Part shown: piece by piece, positions 10,648 to 21,500 of the stretch | How positions within the stretch are numbered: the first letter of the stretch is position 1 | Layout: each line of letters starts with the position of its first letter | Origin: Corythoichthys intestinalis | Lineage: Eukaryota > Chordata > Actinopteri > Syngnathiformes > Syngnathidae | NCBI RefSeq assembly: GCF_030265065.1 | Contig: NC_080410.1 | Span: 20,070,898 to 20,134,897 of the forward strand | Direction of reading: 5' to 3' | DNA: 64,000 bases | Position numbers and translations under genes: made by a program | Notes under the pieces: generated by a model | Seen by the model: only the letters and a program-made list of their open reading frames with translations | What the model was told of the DNA's origin: nothing | Databases searched by the model: none

Positions 10648-11604
10648 TAGGGTGACCAAACGTCCTCTTTTGCCCGGACAAATCCTACTTTCACGTCGTA
10701 TCCTCGTCGTCCGGGCGGGTTTTATAAATTCATAAAAATGTTCGGGTTTTATGATTTTTCACGAGACCAATTTGAAGAGAATCCCTCCGGCCGCTGGGTG
10801 GCAGCGCCTACCTGCGATTACATGGCTCCTAGTAGTAGGGAGGGAAGGAGTAGTTGTTCTTGTTTTTGTTGGCAGTTTACCCCTATCATGAGGCATTACC
10901 GCCATCTACTGGGTTGACGATTTGGCCACAAAGCCTGCACAGTTGTTAATTTTTTTCCCGATAAATACGTATATAATGGCAACTGTTGACTTCTGTCGGA
11001 ACTTTGACTGTAAAATCCCGTTTGGTGTCGCATCGTTGCGCTGCCGATGATTGTAAACTTTTATAGCAAAGTTTGATTTTTTGCCTCAGCTAGCTATCAG
11101 TAAGCTAAACCGCGCTAGGCATTATGGGAAACGTAGTTTTGAACTGCTACGTTTGGAAACATGCTGGTTGACTAGTTTGTCAGTTTATTTCGGTTTTTGT
11201 TTGTGTGCAATCTAGAACATTGAATGAGAATATCAATTGAATGGGAATAACAATTTGTCAAGGACAATTGTGATAGTAATTTATAAAAATGTTTAGTTGG
11301 CACATAGCCTACTGTGTGTATGTGTATTGACTGGACAACATTTCTATGGGTCTGCATTATATATATTTTTAAGTCATTATTATTTATTTTTTGATTTTTT
11401 AAAATTTATTTTGTATATTATTTATATTTTATTATTTTATGTTTTATTTTTTTCAAACTGCATTTTTCCATCCAGAGTGAGGGGGCACACTTTAAATATA
11501 TTAAAGTGACATAGGCATCTTTGAGTGAACTTCGAGTAAAATTCAAGTATCTTGAGGCCGGGCTGAGTGTCCTCTTTTTTGGAAATCAAAATATGGTCAC
11601 CCTA
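10648..11604. mobile_element. hAT MITE (TAGGGTGACC termini)
   Basis: TAGGGTGACCAAACGTCC and its inverted partner ending GGTCACCCTA bound 957 bp. The duplication ACAGTGAG is exact at 10640-10647 and 11605-11612. It has no coding content. It is the innermost level on this side of the nest. Confidence 0.9.
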
Positions 11605-11814
11605 ACAGTGAGCAACATCAGATGTGTACCCTTGGGCCAGACATCAGTATACCATCACGCCTGTTCAACACCCTGGATCATAGCAAGTAACATGGCTTAT
11701 TAAAAATAATGAAACTACAGCAGCAATTTTCATTAGTTTACGTTTAATATTTTTAATCTGGCCCACATAAAAAGAAAAAGACAAAAATCTTGTTGTTCAT
11801 GAGATGTGTACTAT

Positions 11815-13586
11815 GTTATATGCGAGAGCCCTGCTTTAACCATTGGAAGAATCCTGCTTTGGCCTGGGTAAGGTCCAGTTGTGGCATAGATGAGGTAATA
11901 AATAAAACATAATGAAAGCTCCAGCATCATCACCTTGTCAAATGCAGATTCTTGACACCTTGTCCAATGCAGATTCTTGACTCTTGACACGGTGATGATG
12001 CTGGAACTCCAGTGAGATTTACAAAGATGACCGCCTGAGGAAGACAGCAAAATTCCCTCAGTCCTGGATAATATGGGGCTGCACATCAGGCAAAGGCACC
12101 GGGGAGATGGCTGTGGTTATATCTTCAATAAATGCACAAGTTTACATTGAAACTTTAGACAGCTTTCTTATCGTTTCAATTGAAAATATGTCATTTCCCA
12201 ATATGACAATGCATCACGCCACAGAGCTAAAACTTTGAAAGCATTACTTGGAGAAAGACTCATCCATTCAATGTCATGGCCTGCAAATACTCCAGATCTC
12301 AACCCCATAGGCAGAGTTTGACTTTTGGGGTAGGAGGGGCACAAACATGTTGATGACCTCGAAATGCAGTGTCAGCAATAAAATTAACTTACAAGAATAT
12401 TTATAGTAATAAGTTGACAATGAGCGTTTTTTGTTTCCCATCATTTTTTAGGGGAATTCTAAATCAGGTTGCTTAGGCAATACTTTTCGCCTTGATCGTC
12501 ATCCATTGAATATGGTACGCCCGCCGGTGTCGTGCCAATGTAGTTACCACAGCCAAAAATGTTATGCCCTGGGCGGAGCCATATGGAGATAGATTTGTGT
12601 CTTTATTATTCAATGAAAAAAAGTTGCTTCAATCAAAATATATATTTTCAACCCCCCCCCCCCAAAAAAAGTCGCTTCAATCCAAAAAAAAAAAAAAAAA
12701 AAAAATTTGAAACTCAAAAAAATGCATGTGAAAGCTTTTTTTATTTTTGATTGAAGTAATGTTGATTTGTGTGTCCTTTTTGTGTCTAAGTCATTCAATC
12801 CCCAAAAAGTTGCTTCAATCAAAAAATATATATTTTTTCAAAGAAAAAAATCATTTGAAAAATAAAATTGTCCTCTCCTGATTTTTTGGGTGTGAAAATG
12901 ACCGTCTAAGTTGCTAGTCACATTATCTGTTCGAAAAATAATTTTGACCCATCATACAATTATATATTTTTTTGTTAATTTCATTCATTTTTGCTGCAGT
13001 TTTATAGCTTTACAGCTTTATATATATATATATATGTATATATAGGAAAGTCAATTACATGCAATGACACTTTTCGGCCACCGAGGGGCCTGGCCTCCCC
13101 TTAAAATCCGCTTATGCTCAAACCTTTTGATAACCTGTGGTGGAAATGGAAAAAATGGTCCACAGCAAGGCTCCGACCTGCAGTCAAAGAGAGTTGGCAC
13201 CAAATTGATGAAGAATACTCATCAGGTCCATGCCTAAGAGACTGCAAGTTGTAATAAAAGCCAGAGGTGGTGCTACTAAATACTAGAGATGTGTTTTGTT
13301 ATTTCTTTGTTTGTTTCTCATTATTCCATATTTTTTTCCTCAGAATGGAGTGATTCCATGTATATTTCCCTGCACTTGCTCTATAAAATTAACATTTACA
13401 GACCACCGCCATGTTTTTTTTATTCATTTCTTTTAGTGTTTCTGAATGCTAAAGACTTGCACTTTTGAACTCATTATTTTTTTTTTTATTCAAGCTTTTT
13501 ATCTGAGTTTGTTCTACATGATAAAAGGTCTGAGTGAGTGCTCGTCCGAGACTGCTGATTCCATACTTTTTGCTAGGGGTTGCACA
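11815..13586 (+). mobile_element. Second, rearranged Tc1-A copy lying in the hAT element
   Basis: The right end (GTCCGAGACTGCTGATTCC to TTTTGCTAGGGGTTG near 13586) and transposase scraps (GTGATGATGCTGGAACTCC at about 11990 onward) match Tc1-A. The left end is missing. A short inverted scrap near 11910-11950 repeats the same transposase piece in reverse. About 12309-13118 is foreign sequence (starts GGCAGAGTTTGACTTTTGGG) inserted at CAACCCCAT; its duplication is too worn to call. Confidence 0.65.
12641..12706. repeat. Poly-C and poly-A runs
   Basis: A run of about 13 C near 12652-12663 is followed by a run of about 20 A at 12685-12705. Long homopolymers like these are also sites where assembly length is unreliable. 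Confidence 0.9.
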
Positions 13587-14601
13587 ATGCAAAAACACAC
13601 CTCCTTAAAACTAGTTAAATTCCCTTGTTTTCAGTGTAAATCTACCAGAAATACATGAAATTATCAGCCAAAATTTTACTGACTTGGATATCCTGAAATT
13701 AGCTTATTTTCAGCTAGCTATTTTTCTTCCCAGACTTGAGCAAAAAGTATTTATAATCTTTAAATAAGCTTGTTTGTCAGAAATTCAAGAATAAATATTG
13801 TTCAAAATATTATTTAAAAGTAAACTTTCAACGGCAAGGATGGACTTGTAAGGAAAGTGAAACTATCATTTTTTGATAAAAGACAATTACAAAGGGCAAC
13901 GCACGAGTAAGCCTTCTGCTTTAGAGCGTCCTGTAGTAAAGCTACTTCCTGTGTTGGAATGTTCAAAAGCTTACTGAATTGTGGTCATTTCATTGTTGAA
14001 AATTTTTCATTTATTTGTTCTTACTAGTAAGCATAATTTTGGTGGGAGTGTAAAAAAACCAAAGCCTAATTTGTCTCATGAACGGATTTTATTTTGTAAT
14101 TCAACATAACTTCCCGTTATGCTTTTATTTTGGTGTATTTCCTGTTGCCTGTGTTTTGCAAAATTTGTAACTTGAAAGCGCTAGGCTAGCGTCCCCTCTG
14201 GAAGAGGCAAAGCTCTTACGGTGATCCTTTTATTTTCTAAGGTGATCGGTTGGTCTAATTAATTAGATTATATCAGTTAAATTAGATATTAATACTGTAG
14301 CGCTTGCAAAAAATGGCAGCGGAATGTTGCTTCAGTAAATTAGCACAGGAGTCTAGCTCTTTTCACCACCAATGGGAGCGTCGCATTGCTGTATCGAACA
14401 CACCAATAGGAGTGTGCCGCTGACACACTACCGCGGCGCTGACAGTAGTAGTAGTGACGCTACAATACGTTTATGTTGAATTTTATTTTGTGCGCTGCAT
14501 AGATTTTCTTGTGCGCAGAGAATATTCAAGCAGTGCGCGATTGCGCACGCGCGCACTTTAGAGGGAACATTGCTGCTGGACCAAGTGGATTCACAAGAAT
14601 C

Positions 14602-15410
14602 ATGGCTCCAACAAGAGAGATTTCTCTTGAGACCAAGGAGAGGATTATCAAACTTCTTGAAGAAGGTAACGCTACACGTATGGTTGCCAAAGATGTGGGC
14701 TGTTCACAGTCAGCTGTATCAAAAATCTGGACCAAGTACAAACAGCATGGTAAGGTTGTTGAAGTTAAGCGTACAGGTAGACCGAGGAAGACATCCAAAC
14801 GTCATGACAAACAACTAAAGACCATATGTCTTGAAAACAGAAGATGTACAACAACACAAATGAAGAAGAAATGGGAGGAAGCTGGAGTCAAGGTATGTGA
14901 CAGAACTGTGCAAAATCGCCTAAAGGAAATGGGATTTTCATACAGGAAAGCTAAAAGGAAATCATCGTTGACACTTAAACAGAAAAGAACAAGACCGCAA
15001 TGGACTAAGGACAGAGGCAATCGTGGACTGTAAATGACTGGATGAAGGTTGTTTTCAGTGATGAGTCAAGAATCTGCATTGGACAAGGTGATGATGCTGG
15101 AACTTTTGTTTGGTGCCGTTCCAGTGAGATTTACAAAGATGACTTCCTGAAGAAAACATCAAAATTCCATCAGTCCTTGATATGGGGCTGCATGTCAGGC
15201 AAAGGCACTGGGGAGATGACTGTGGTTAAATCTTCAATAAATGCACAAGTATACATTGAAATTTTAGACAGCTTTCTTATCCCTTCAATTGAAAATATGT
15301 CATTTTCAAAGATGACAATGCATCATGCCACAGAGCTAAAACCGTGAAAGCATTCATTGGAGAAAGACTCATCCAATCAATGTCATGGCCTGTAAATACA
15401 GTGGGGCAAA
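14602..15410 (+). pseudogene. Tc1-A transposase, frameshifted
   Basis: From ATG 14602 the frame gives APTREISLETKERIIKLLEE and QSAVSKIW (paired-like HTH), GRPRKT (GRPR-type AT-hook), then VVFSDESR (first catalytic Asp, about 15057) and, in another frame, DDNASCHRAKTVKAF (second Asp, about 15312). The distal block PALNPIENLWWKLGKKW continues after the inserted Tc1-B element at about 16819-16870. At least two frame changes, near 15010 and 15305, break the gene, and Tc1-B splits it. It is inactive. Confidence 0.8.
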
Positions 15411-15682
15411 TAAGTATTTAGTAAACCACTAATTGTGCAAGTTCTCCCACTTGAAAATATTAGAGAGGCCTGTAATTGTCAACATGGTTAAACTTCAACC
15501 ATGAGACAGAATGTGGAAAAACCCAGAAAAGTCACATTGTTTGATTTTTAAATAATTTATTTGCAAATCATGGTGGAAAATAAGTATTTGGTCAATACCA
15601 AAAGTCCATCTCAATACTTTGTTATGTACCCTTCGTTGGCAATAACGGAGGCAAACGTTTTCTGTAACTCTTCACAAGCTTT

Positions 15683-16400
15683 TCACCCACTGTTGCTTCG
15701 TATTTTGGCCCATTCCTCCATGCAGATCTCCTCTAGATCAGTGATGGTTTGGGGCTGTCGTTGGGCAACATGGACTTTCAACTCCCTCCGGAGATTTTTT
15801 ATGGGGTTGAGACCTGGAGACTGGCTAGGCCACTCCAGGACCTTGAAATGCTTCTTACGAAGCCACTCCTTTGTTGCCCTGGCTGTGTGTTTGGGATCAT
15901 TGTCATGCTGAAAGACCCAGCCACGTCTCATCTTCAATGCCCTTGCTGATGGAAGGAGATTTTCACTCAAAATCTCTCGATACATGGCCCCATTCATTCT
16001 TGCCTTTACATAAATCAGTCGTCGTGGTCCCTTTGCAGAGAAAAAGCCCCAAAGCAAATGTTTCCACCTCCATGCTTTGCATTGGGTATGGTGCAATTCA
16101 GTATTCTTTTTCCTCCAAACAAGAGAACCTGTGTTTCTACCAAAAAGTTCTATTTTGGTTTCATCTGACCATAACACATTCTCCCAATCCTCTTCTGGAT
16201 CATCCAAATGCTCTCTAGCGAACGTGTAGCTGGACGTGTACTTTCTTTAGCAGGGGGACACGTCTGGCAGTGCAGGATTTGAGTCCCCGGCGGCGCATTG
16301 TGTTACTGATAGTAGCCTTTGTTACTGTGGTCCCAGCTCCTCTGTAGGTCATTCACTAGGTCTCCCCGTGTGGTTCTGGGATTTTTGCTCCCCGTTCTTG
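15683..16400 (-). pseudogene. Tc1-B transposase, left arm (N-terminus missing)
   Basis: The minus frame 16207-15683 reads [16 protein letters not shown] (first Asp), [25 protein letters not shown] (second Asp) and [16 protein letters not shown] (E changed to K in the usual NPIENL block), ending MEEWAKI. Further N-terminal sequence, out of frame, extends to about 16400. There is no HTH region because the arm stops at the fold-back junction. Confidence 0.85.
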
Positions 16401-16421
16401 TTATCATTTTGACACCACGGG

Positions 16422-16604
16422 GTGAGGAGGGAGTTGAAAGTCCGTGTTGCCCAACGACAGCACCAAAACATCACTGCTCTAGAGGAGATCTGCATGGAAG
16501 AATGGGACAATATACCAGCAACAGTGTGTGAAAAGCTTGTGAAGAGTTACAGAAAACGTTTGGCCTCCGTTATTGCCAACAAAGGGTACATAACAAAGTA
16601 TTGA
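16422..16604 (+). pseudogene. Tc1-B transposase tail, right arm
   Basis: [20 protein letters not shown] and [18 protein letters not shown] repeat the tail of the left-arm transposase on the opposite strand. This arm keeps the natural C-terminus ([11 protein letters not shown]). It proves that the element is a fold-back and not a plain deletion. Confidence 0.85.
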
Positions 16605-17052
16605 GATGAACTTTTGGTATAGACCAAATACTTATTTTCTTCCATGATTTGCAAATAAATTCTTTAAAAATCAAACAATATGATTTGTTTTTTTCCCCCC
16701 ACATTCTGTCTCTCATGGTTGAAGTTTACCCATGTTGACAATTACAGGCCTCCCTAATATTTTCAAGTGGGAGAACTTGCACAATTAGTGGTTGACTAAA
16801 TACTTATTTGCCCCACTGTAGCCCAGCTCTCAACCCTATTGAAAACCTGTGGTGGAAATTGGGAAAAAAATGGCCCACAGCAAGGCTCCGACCTGCAAGG
16901 ATGATCTGGCATCTGCAATCTAAGAGAGTTGGCACCAAATTGATGAAGAATACTGTTTGTCACTCATCAAGTCCATGCTTCTTTATTCATTTCTTTTAGT
17001 GTTTCTGAACGCTAAAGAGTTGCACTTTTGAACTAATTCATTATTTTTTTCA

Positions 17053-17088
<36 letters not shown>

Positions 17089-17169
17089 CAAAGTTTGTTC
17101 TACATAATAAAATAGCTGAGTGAGTGCTTGTCCGAGACTGGTGATTCCATACTTTTGTTAAGAGTTGTA

Positions 17170-18572
17170 GAATTAAAGCTGTCCTGCTAAATTTAAAATT
17201 GTTTAACACTTAAAGTCTTGAGCCTTTATGTTTTTTATTTTGGGAGTGTTTTTTCGTTTTTAAAGTGTGCAAGCAAACTCTTAGGTATTTATTTATTATT
17301 TACAATTTAGGTGCATTCAATGTCCCCTCAGCAATAACATTTTCACAAATGATCACTCCAAATATAATGCAATTGGTGAAAATGGGGTACACAGATGAAA
17401 AATATGAAAACCATTTGGAACATGGTTTTTACTCCCGCTTCACTCAAACCACTTATCTCCCACACTCTTGTCTTCTGTTAGCGACACTACCTCGACCAAT
17501 TCGATGAGTGTGATTTCGTATTGTCATGGTTCTGTCAGCTCACTGGTCAAAAAGCAGGGGAGGGGAATGCGTTTCCCTAGATATTCTTATAAAGCACCAT
17601 ACCAGTATTTGTTCTACAATTAAGTAACTGTTTTCGAGTTTCATGATTATACAGGACAAAGCGCGTCCTGTATTTTGTTTTTGAATACTGGGAGTTTGCA
17701 ACCCTACTCCAATAGGTGACTGTGTGCCAGTGTTCCGGCATTGGCTTGCCAGATTCACATAACAATTACACTCGCTAAACGTCAGTGCGCCAGATGCGGC
17801 CAGTATCACGAATCTGACAGTCCAGATGATAGGTTACGCACTGTTCCGGGGAAGACCGGAAGCGCTCAAAATCTGTAACTGTCAACGTGTCACGCCACAG
17901 CAGCGCGCACCCTGAAAGCGGGCATCCTCGCTGCGACACAAAACAGGAGAATGCGGAGGAGTCAGGACACAACATCTTGGCGGACGGCAAATTTTGAATG
18001 GTAAAAATCAAAATCGAGAGTAAAAAATAAACATCGACCATGATGTGTTGTGTGCATGCATTTTTATTGGATAACGGAAACATGATGCATCCAATAATTA
18101 CACTCACATGAAGGGATTTTGTTTTATTATTAAAATGTATCAGTACTGTACAGAATGGAACTCATTGAAGAATTCAAGTATAATAAAAGCAAGTGTTCAT
18201 CTTGAGGGGGTAGCTCCAATTCAGCTATGTGCATTTTACATTTCTTACACGTCATTCATGATCATTACATTGTTTTTAAAATGTTTTTAAATTTTTTTTT
18301 AAAAGAGCACCATGTAGACACTGACCATGCATCAGAGGAAATCATACGGAAGGCACACTGTTGCTCCTATATCAACACACGCATTCATTGTCCGTGTCCA
18401 CAGTGACATAGGTCTGTCTTGTAAACGTCGGCACGTTGTATTTGTCATTTTTGTTTCGTTGCAACGGATTTAAAAAGTATACAAAATGTTTCGTTTTTTC
18501 CTTTGGAAAATAATTCAGGGAAAGTTAAAACCGTTGACAAAAATGTTCTGCTTCAACTGGCTCCTGCTGCCA
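17170..18572 (-). other. ubn2: Downstream flank and probable ubn2 3'UTR
   Basis: No coding exon is visible between the Tc1-A end and the ubn2 stop at 18573. TTTATT (AATAAA on the minus strand) occurs near 18122 and 18061 and could end the ubn2 transcript, giving a 3'UTR of about 0.45-0.5 kb. The rest holds the right end of the possible outer element (to 17706). Confidence 0.4.
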
Positions 18573-21500
18573 TCATAATGTCTTCCTTTTAGCGTCTCCG
18601 CCCTGGCTTTGGCCAACATCTGCGTAGAAACAACAGAGTCTATCGATTGGTTTCGAATCAGAGTCGCAGTATTTACTTCATAAAATGAGTTCAATGGCTA
18701 CATAAAATTAGGGTGTGGGGGTTGAAGTAGGCGACGAGAGCACAGACAGAGACAAATTTGGGAACGAGGGGAGAAAGACTAAGGGAAGGGGAGGGGAGGC
18801 CCACATTTTACCTGAGAAAGCGAGCTGCAAGTGAGGAGGCAGAGCAACCTGAGACCCCGACTGGAGGCTCTTATACAGATCTGAGGAGACAGGACAGGGG
18901 AGCACAAAGGACGTGGGGGTGAAAAGGAAAAGTAAGAAGAATGAACAAGAAAAAGGCAGCTGGGGAATGTGACCAACGCAACACTGGCAACAGCAGAAAA
19001 GACAAGAACACGTTTGAGAGGGTTCAAGCAAACAAAATGGAAGAATGCCACAGACAAAAACAGCTTGTGATTCGAATCACACTTACCGTATTTTTGGATT
19101 ATAAGGCTAATCATCAATGTTTATTTTCATACATATTAGTGCGTCAATGTACTGCATTTTGTTCTTTATCTTCTAACATTGTAATTATTGTTTCACTTAT
19201 TAATTTTACTTATGTGTTTGATTAATGACAAACAGGGGCGGGGGGCAGTGCCCACCCACGGACACGCCCTGCCCACCCAAAGAAAACTGGATGTAGTACT
19301 AATGGCAGTCTGGGCACCGCATATGGTATCTCATTCATATACTAGTAGTACTGATGTGTTCTAGTTTTAACCTTTGCGTTGTTACCTCCTCTTTCACCTG
19401 AATGAAATGAAATGTTGGTTTTGTTCTTAGGGGGCGCTACACACATTTACGCATATACAGTATACATATATATTTTTTTACGTTTTATCAAAGTTTTCAC
19501 CAGTGTTCACCTGGCTGTTGAGTTTGGTGAGTTTTCAAGCATTCTGAGGGGGTCAAAGTAGGGCTCAAACCGTCGGCGGGACAAAGAATGACTGCTCGGG
19601 GGCGCTACATAGCGTATTTGGAATTTGTCTTTACACGGTATCAAAAATTGCACCTGTCTTGACCTGCCTGCTGATTTTGGTGCATTTTGAAGCATTCTAA
19701 GGGGGTCAAATTGCGCTCAAAGGGGCTGCGGAACAAAGAGTAACTATAATAATAAAACCGAGGAACCACAATAGGTTACCTAAAAAAACATTGTCACCTG
19801 CATGTCCATACTGTTTAGTTATGGATGTGTTTTAAGTCAAATAAAATCAAATCAACTTTTATTTGTTTAGACCAAATCACAACAACAGTTATCTCAAGGA
19901 GAAAACAAAACCTGTTTTAAGGTGCAGTAGCCCTATGCTGGATTTCGATCTACTTGAGCATTGCAGCTCCCCCCCCACAGGTAAGACTAATGCCCACCCA
20001 CACCGGGCATCCTGGCAACACCACTGATGAAAAATGTGTGTATCGAGCACTTTACTGGAGCTGTATAATACAGTTAGCTCCAACAAAATAGGTTCAAGGT
20101 CAGTGACAACAAGCAGAATTCATATGAGGAAAAGGTGCACTGTCAAACCCGCCCCCATTTTTTTTTTTTTTTTTTTTAATTAACAACTCTCAATGAAAAT
20201 CGAGGACTACAGAAATCACAATAGTTTATTCCTCTCAGCACTTTTTGTATTTTTTTTAATACAGTGAGGAGCAGAAGTATTTGCACCCGTTTCATTTGGA
20301 AGTTCACCCACTTAGAAAATGTTGTAGAGGTGTAAAATTTCAATCACAGATGCATTTCCACTCAGAGACAGAATTTTTTTTTTTTTAAATCCAGAAACCA
20401 AATTGTATGCTTTTTTTAAAAAAAAAAATTGTATTTACTGGGGTTCGTAAGTATTTGTACCCCTGAGAAAAATCAATAATTATGACACTCAAAGAGTTGT
20501 CAGTGTACCTTTAAAAAAGTCCACCTCTACCCCATGAGTAACCACCCACCCACAAACCTGTTTGAGCTCAATATTGTCACCTGTGCCCCCCACAGTCAGT
20601 CATAATCCAACTGTTACTATGGGCAAGACCAGAGAGCTTTTGAAAGACACTAGAGAAAATATTGTTGATCTCCACAAAACTGGAAAAGCCTATGGGACAA
20701 ATGGAAAGCACCTGGTGAGAGTAAATCAACAGTTGCAGCAATTGTTAGAAAATGAAAAGGCTAAACATGACTGATAATCTACCTTGAACTAGGGCTCCAT
20801 GTAAAATCTCTCCTCGTGGGGCATCACTTATGATGAGAAAAGTAAGGGCTCAGTCTGGAACTGAAGACCTGAAGATGCTGAATGCAGTTTCAAAGGCTAC
20901 TGTCAGAAGAACACTACGGTACAATGGTTTAAAATCATGCATTGCTCAGAAGAGTCCCATATTGAAGCCAGTACATATGAAGGCCCGTCTGAAGTTTGCC
21001 AGAGACTATCTGAATGATGCAGAGGCCAAAGTAGAAATTTTTGGTCCAAACTTTACTTGTCGTTTGTGGAGGAAAAAGAAGGTTGAGTACAATCCTAAGA
21101 ACACCATCCCCACTGTGAAGTACGGGGGTGGAAACCTCATGCTTTGGGGCTGCTTTACGACAAAGGGGAAAGGACGGCTGAACTGTATAAAGCAGAGGAT
21201 GAATGGTGAAATGGATCATCAGATTTTGAGCCACAACCTTCTTCCCTCAGTCAGAGACTTGAAGATGAGTCGTGGCTGGATCTTCCAACATGACAATGAT
21301 CTGAAGCACACAGCCAAGCTGACCAAGGAGCGGGTGCATAAAAAGCATACAAAGGTTCTTGAGTGGCCTAGTCAGTCTCCAGGCTAAATCCAGTAGTCTT
21401 TGGATGGAGCTGAAACTTTGTGTTTCTCAACGGCAGCCCCAAAACCTGACAGTTCTATAGAAGATTTGTGTGGAGGAATGGGCCAAAATCCCTGTTTCTA

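Larger units (their letters stand above)
10574..14572. mobile_element. hAT element (CAATGTTCCCTCTAA termini) inside Tc1-A
   Basis: CAATGTTCCCTCTAA and TTAGAGGGAACATTG are exact inverted ends, and CTGCTGGA is duplicated exactly at 10566-10573 and 14573-14580. No transposase is recognisable. It has itself received a hAT MITE (10648-11604) and carries a second, incomplete Tc1-A copy (about 11815-13586). Confidence 0.9.
15402..16816. mobile_element. Tc1-like element B in fold-back form
   Basis: CAGTGGGGCAAATAAGTATT and its inverted partner end the element, with TA on both sides. Both arms carry the same end of the parent: the left arm has the transposase C-terminal part on the minus strand (15683-16207), and the right arm has it again on the plus strand (16422-16604). 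They meet near 16424. So it is an inverted duplication of one half of a Tc1 element, mobilised or formed in place. It interrupts the Tc1-A transposase. Confidence 0.8.
10210..17167 (+). mobile_element. Tc1-like element A, split by nested insertions
   Basis: Left end CAACCCCTAGCAAAAGG and right end TTTTGTTAAGAGTTG are inverted, with TA at 10208-10209 and 17168-17169. Long subterminal similarity (GAATCACCAGTCTCGGACGA against TCCGAGACTGGTGATTC) supports one element. Removing the inner insertions (10574-14572 and 15402-16816 with their duplications) leaves about 1.5 kb, the usual Tc1 length. The transposase reading frame runs left to right. Confidence 0.82.
9917..17706. mobile_element. Possible outermost hAT-like element of the nest
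   Basis: TAGAGTTGGCAACTCCCTG at 9917 pairs in inverted form with CTGGGAGTTTGCAACCCTA ending at 17706; both are followed inward by AAAATA and ACAGGAC or GGGACACC type sequence. The flanking 8-mers (CTTCTGAC, CTCCAATA) do not match, so either the duplication has decayed or the two ends are independent. If real, this is the oldest shell of the nest. Confidence 0.4.
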
